Below are positions 14,907 to 15,527 of a stretch of 15,527 nucleotides of DNA, one piece after another. The stretch lies in contig JBMLQL010000038.1 of the NCBI GenBank assembly GCA_049241565.1, positions 1-15,527 on the forward strand, given 5' to 3'. The notes under the pieces were generated by a model. The model saw only the letters and a list, made by a program, of their open reading frames with translations, did no database searches and was not told where the DNA came from. The stretch comes from DZBG01 sp049241565. GTDB taxonomy: Bacteria; Bdellovibrionota; Bacteriovoracia; Bacteriovoracales; Bacteriovoracaceae. The translations under genes and the position numbers were made by a program. Position 1 is the first letter of the stretch. Every line of letters begins with the position of its first letter.

Positions 14907-15434
14907 TCATTCCCCAAAAAATTGATCGTATTTATAGTACCACTGATAAAGGCTAGTTGCTTTCCATGCCTTAAATAGTTTTGTCTCTTTGAAGCGTTCT
15001 ACGACTGCCAATCGATATTTTTTGATAAGAAAAGCCGAGAGAAGATAGATAAATGGAGAGAGAAGAATCGTTACAATGGCCGATCCCATCACAATAGAAT
15101 TATTAAACCGAGTAAAGGGAATAATCGGCATATTGTAAAGTGAGGTATAAACACTTTGCATAGAGGGTAATTCAAGGGCCCATTGTCCAACTGAATCAAA
15201 TGCTGGGTCTAGGAGAAAGGCGATAAATTTAAAAAAGAACGCAGTCACAAATGCTGCTCCAATTTGAATTCTAAAAAAGAAGAGCAATAAAAAAATGAGT
15301 AGAGATTGTAGGGAAAGTGTCGGTGTCATTCCTAAAATAAATCCACAGACACAACCTAGAGATAATGAAATAAATCCCGTGTCAGAGTGGAGTAACTTAA
15401 TGAAGGAGAAGAACTGTTTCAAAATCAGCGTCAT
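14907..15434 (-). CDS. TIGR03546-type small membrane protein (DUF2062-like)
   Basis: A 175-residue integral membrane protein. It begins with a short amphipathic stretch, then LSLGCVCGFILGMTPTLSLQ, whose G-x3-G-x-TP pattern is typical of DUF2062-like proteins. A very hydrophobic hairpin (about 43-75) and another membrane segment (about 113-137) follow, then a basic cytosolic tail rich in Lys, Tyr and Trp. It is the usual partner of TIGR03545-type proteins, encoded just upstream and almost touching. The start has AGGAG six bases ahead. The function is unknown; an envelope or lipid-related role with its partner is inference. It is the first gene seen in its transcript, although a further upstream gene could lie beyond the window. 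Confidence 0.8.
   Translation of the reverse strand: MTLILKQFFSFIKLLHSDTGFISLSLGCVCGFILGMTPTLSLQSLLIFLLLFFFRIQIGAAFVTAFFFKFIAFLLDPAFDSVGQWALELPSMQSVYTSLYNMPIIPFTRFNNSIVMGSAIVTILLSPFIYLLSAFLIKKYRLAVVERFKETKLFKAWKATSLYQWYYKYDQFFGE
14911..14915 (-). promoter_or_regulatory. Ribosome-binding site deciding the TIGR03545-type start
   Basis: GGGGA on the - strand is five bases ahead of the ATG at 14905. It lies inside the last codons of the preceding gene, so the second gene is probably translated by coupling or reinitiation. Confidence 0.6.
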
Positions 15435-15527
15435 ATATAGCTCCTAAAAAACTTGATTCTTAAGAGTTTAACTATGCACTTGGTTTTTGACTAGATTTGT
15501 AATCCCGAGAAATAAACTTGGGTATTT

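Noticed and set aside
15504..15522. CCCGAG/CTTGGG hairpin near the right edge as a terminator
   Set aside because: The stem is six base pairs with one wobble. It is followed by only TATTT on the + strand, where no + strand gene precedes it, and the - strand version has a mismatch and no T run.

Overview
This is an AT-rich window with short intergenic gaps from a diderm (outer-membrane) bacterium. An outer-membrane phospholipase, a periplasmic c-type cytochrome, a fused 2-oxo acid dehydrogenase E1 and the paired TIGR03545/TIGR03546-type genes fit a Bdellovibrionota (Bacteriovorax-like) predator or relative. That placement is inference from gene content, not from a marker gene. No insertion sequence, phage gene, CRISPR array, rRNA or complete tRNA is visible, and every gap without a gene is under 160 bases.

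Layout: four genes lie on the + strand in the left half. They are a B12-type radical SAM protein fused to its usual partner domain, a secreted subtilisin-like protease with a long helical insertion, a fused E1 alpha/beta 2-oxo acid dehydrogenase, and outer-membrane phospholipase A. The phospholipase probably starts at a GTG that overlaps the E1 stop codon. Strong hairpins follow the radical SAM and protease genes.

The remaining nine genes are all on the - strand and converge on the phospholipase with an 11-bp overlap of coding ends. In transcription order they are the TIGR03546/TIGR03545 envelope pair; a RegB/RegA (PrrB/PrrA)-type redox two-component system; a small exported protein coupled to a monoheme cytochrome c; an FNR-type regulator with an N-terminal cysteine cluster; a stand-alone degenerate cyclic-nucleotide-binding-like domain; and a universal stress protein.

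The most interesting reading is that positions 7817-12944 form a redox/oxygen-control neighbourhood. The kinase has the RegB quinone-site heptapeptide and a cysteine at the RegB redox-switch position. The FNR-like protein has cysteines that can be placed on the four [4Fe-4S] ligands of FNR. Two copies of an FNR-like operator (CTGATCT-N2-ATCA on the - strand) sit just upstream of the cytochrome pair and of the FNR-like gene itself. Each is followed at about 29 bases by a plausible -10 box, the spacing expected for activation at about -41.5. Together this suggests a local circuit in which the FNR-like protein controls itself and the cytochrome genes next to RegBA.
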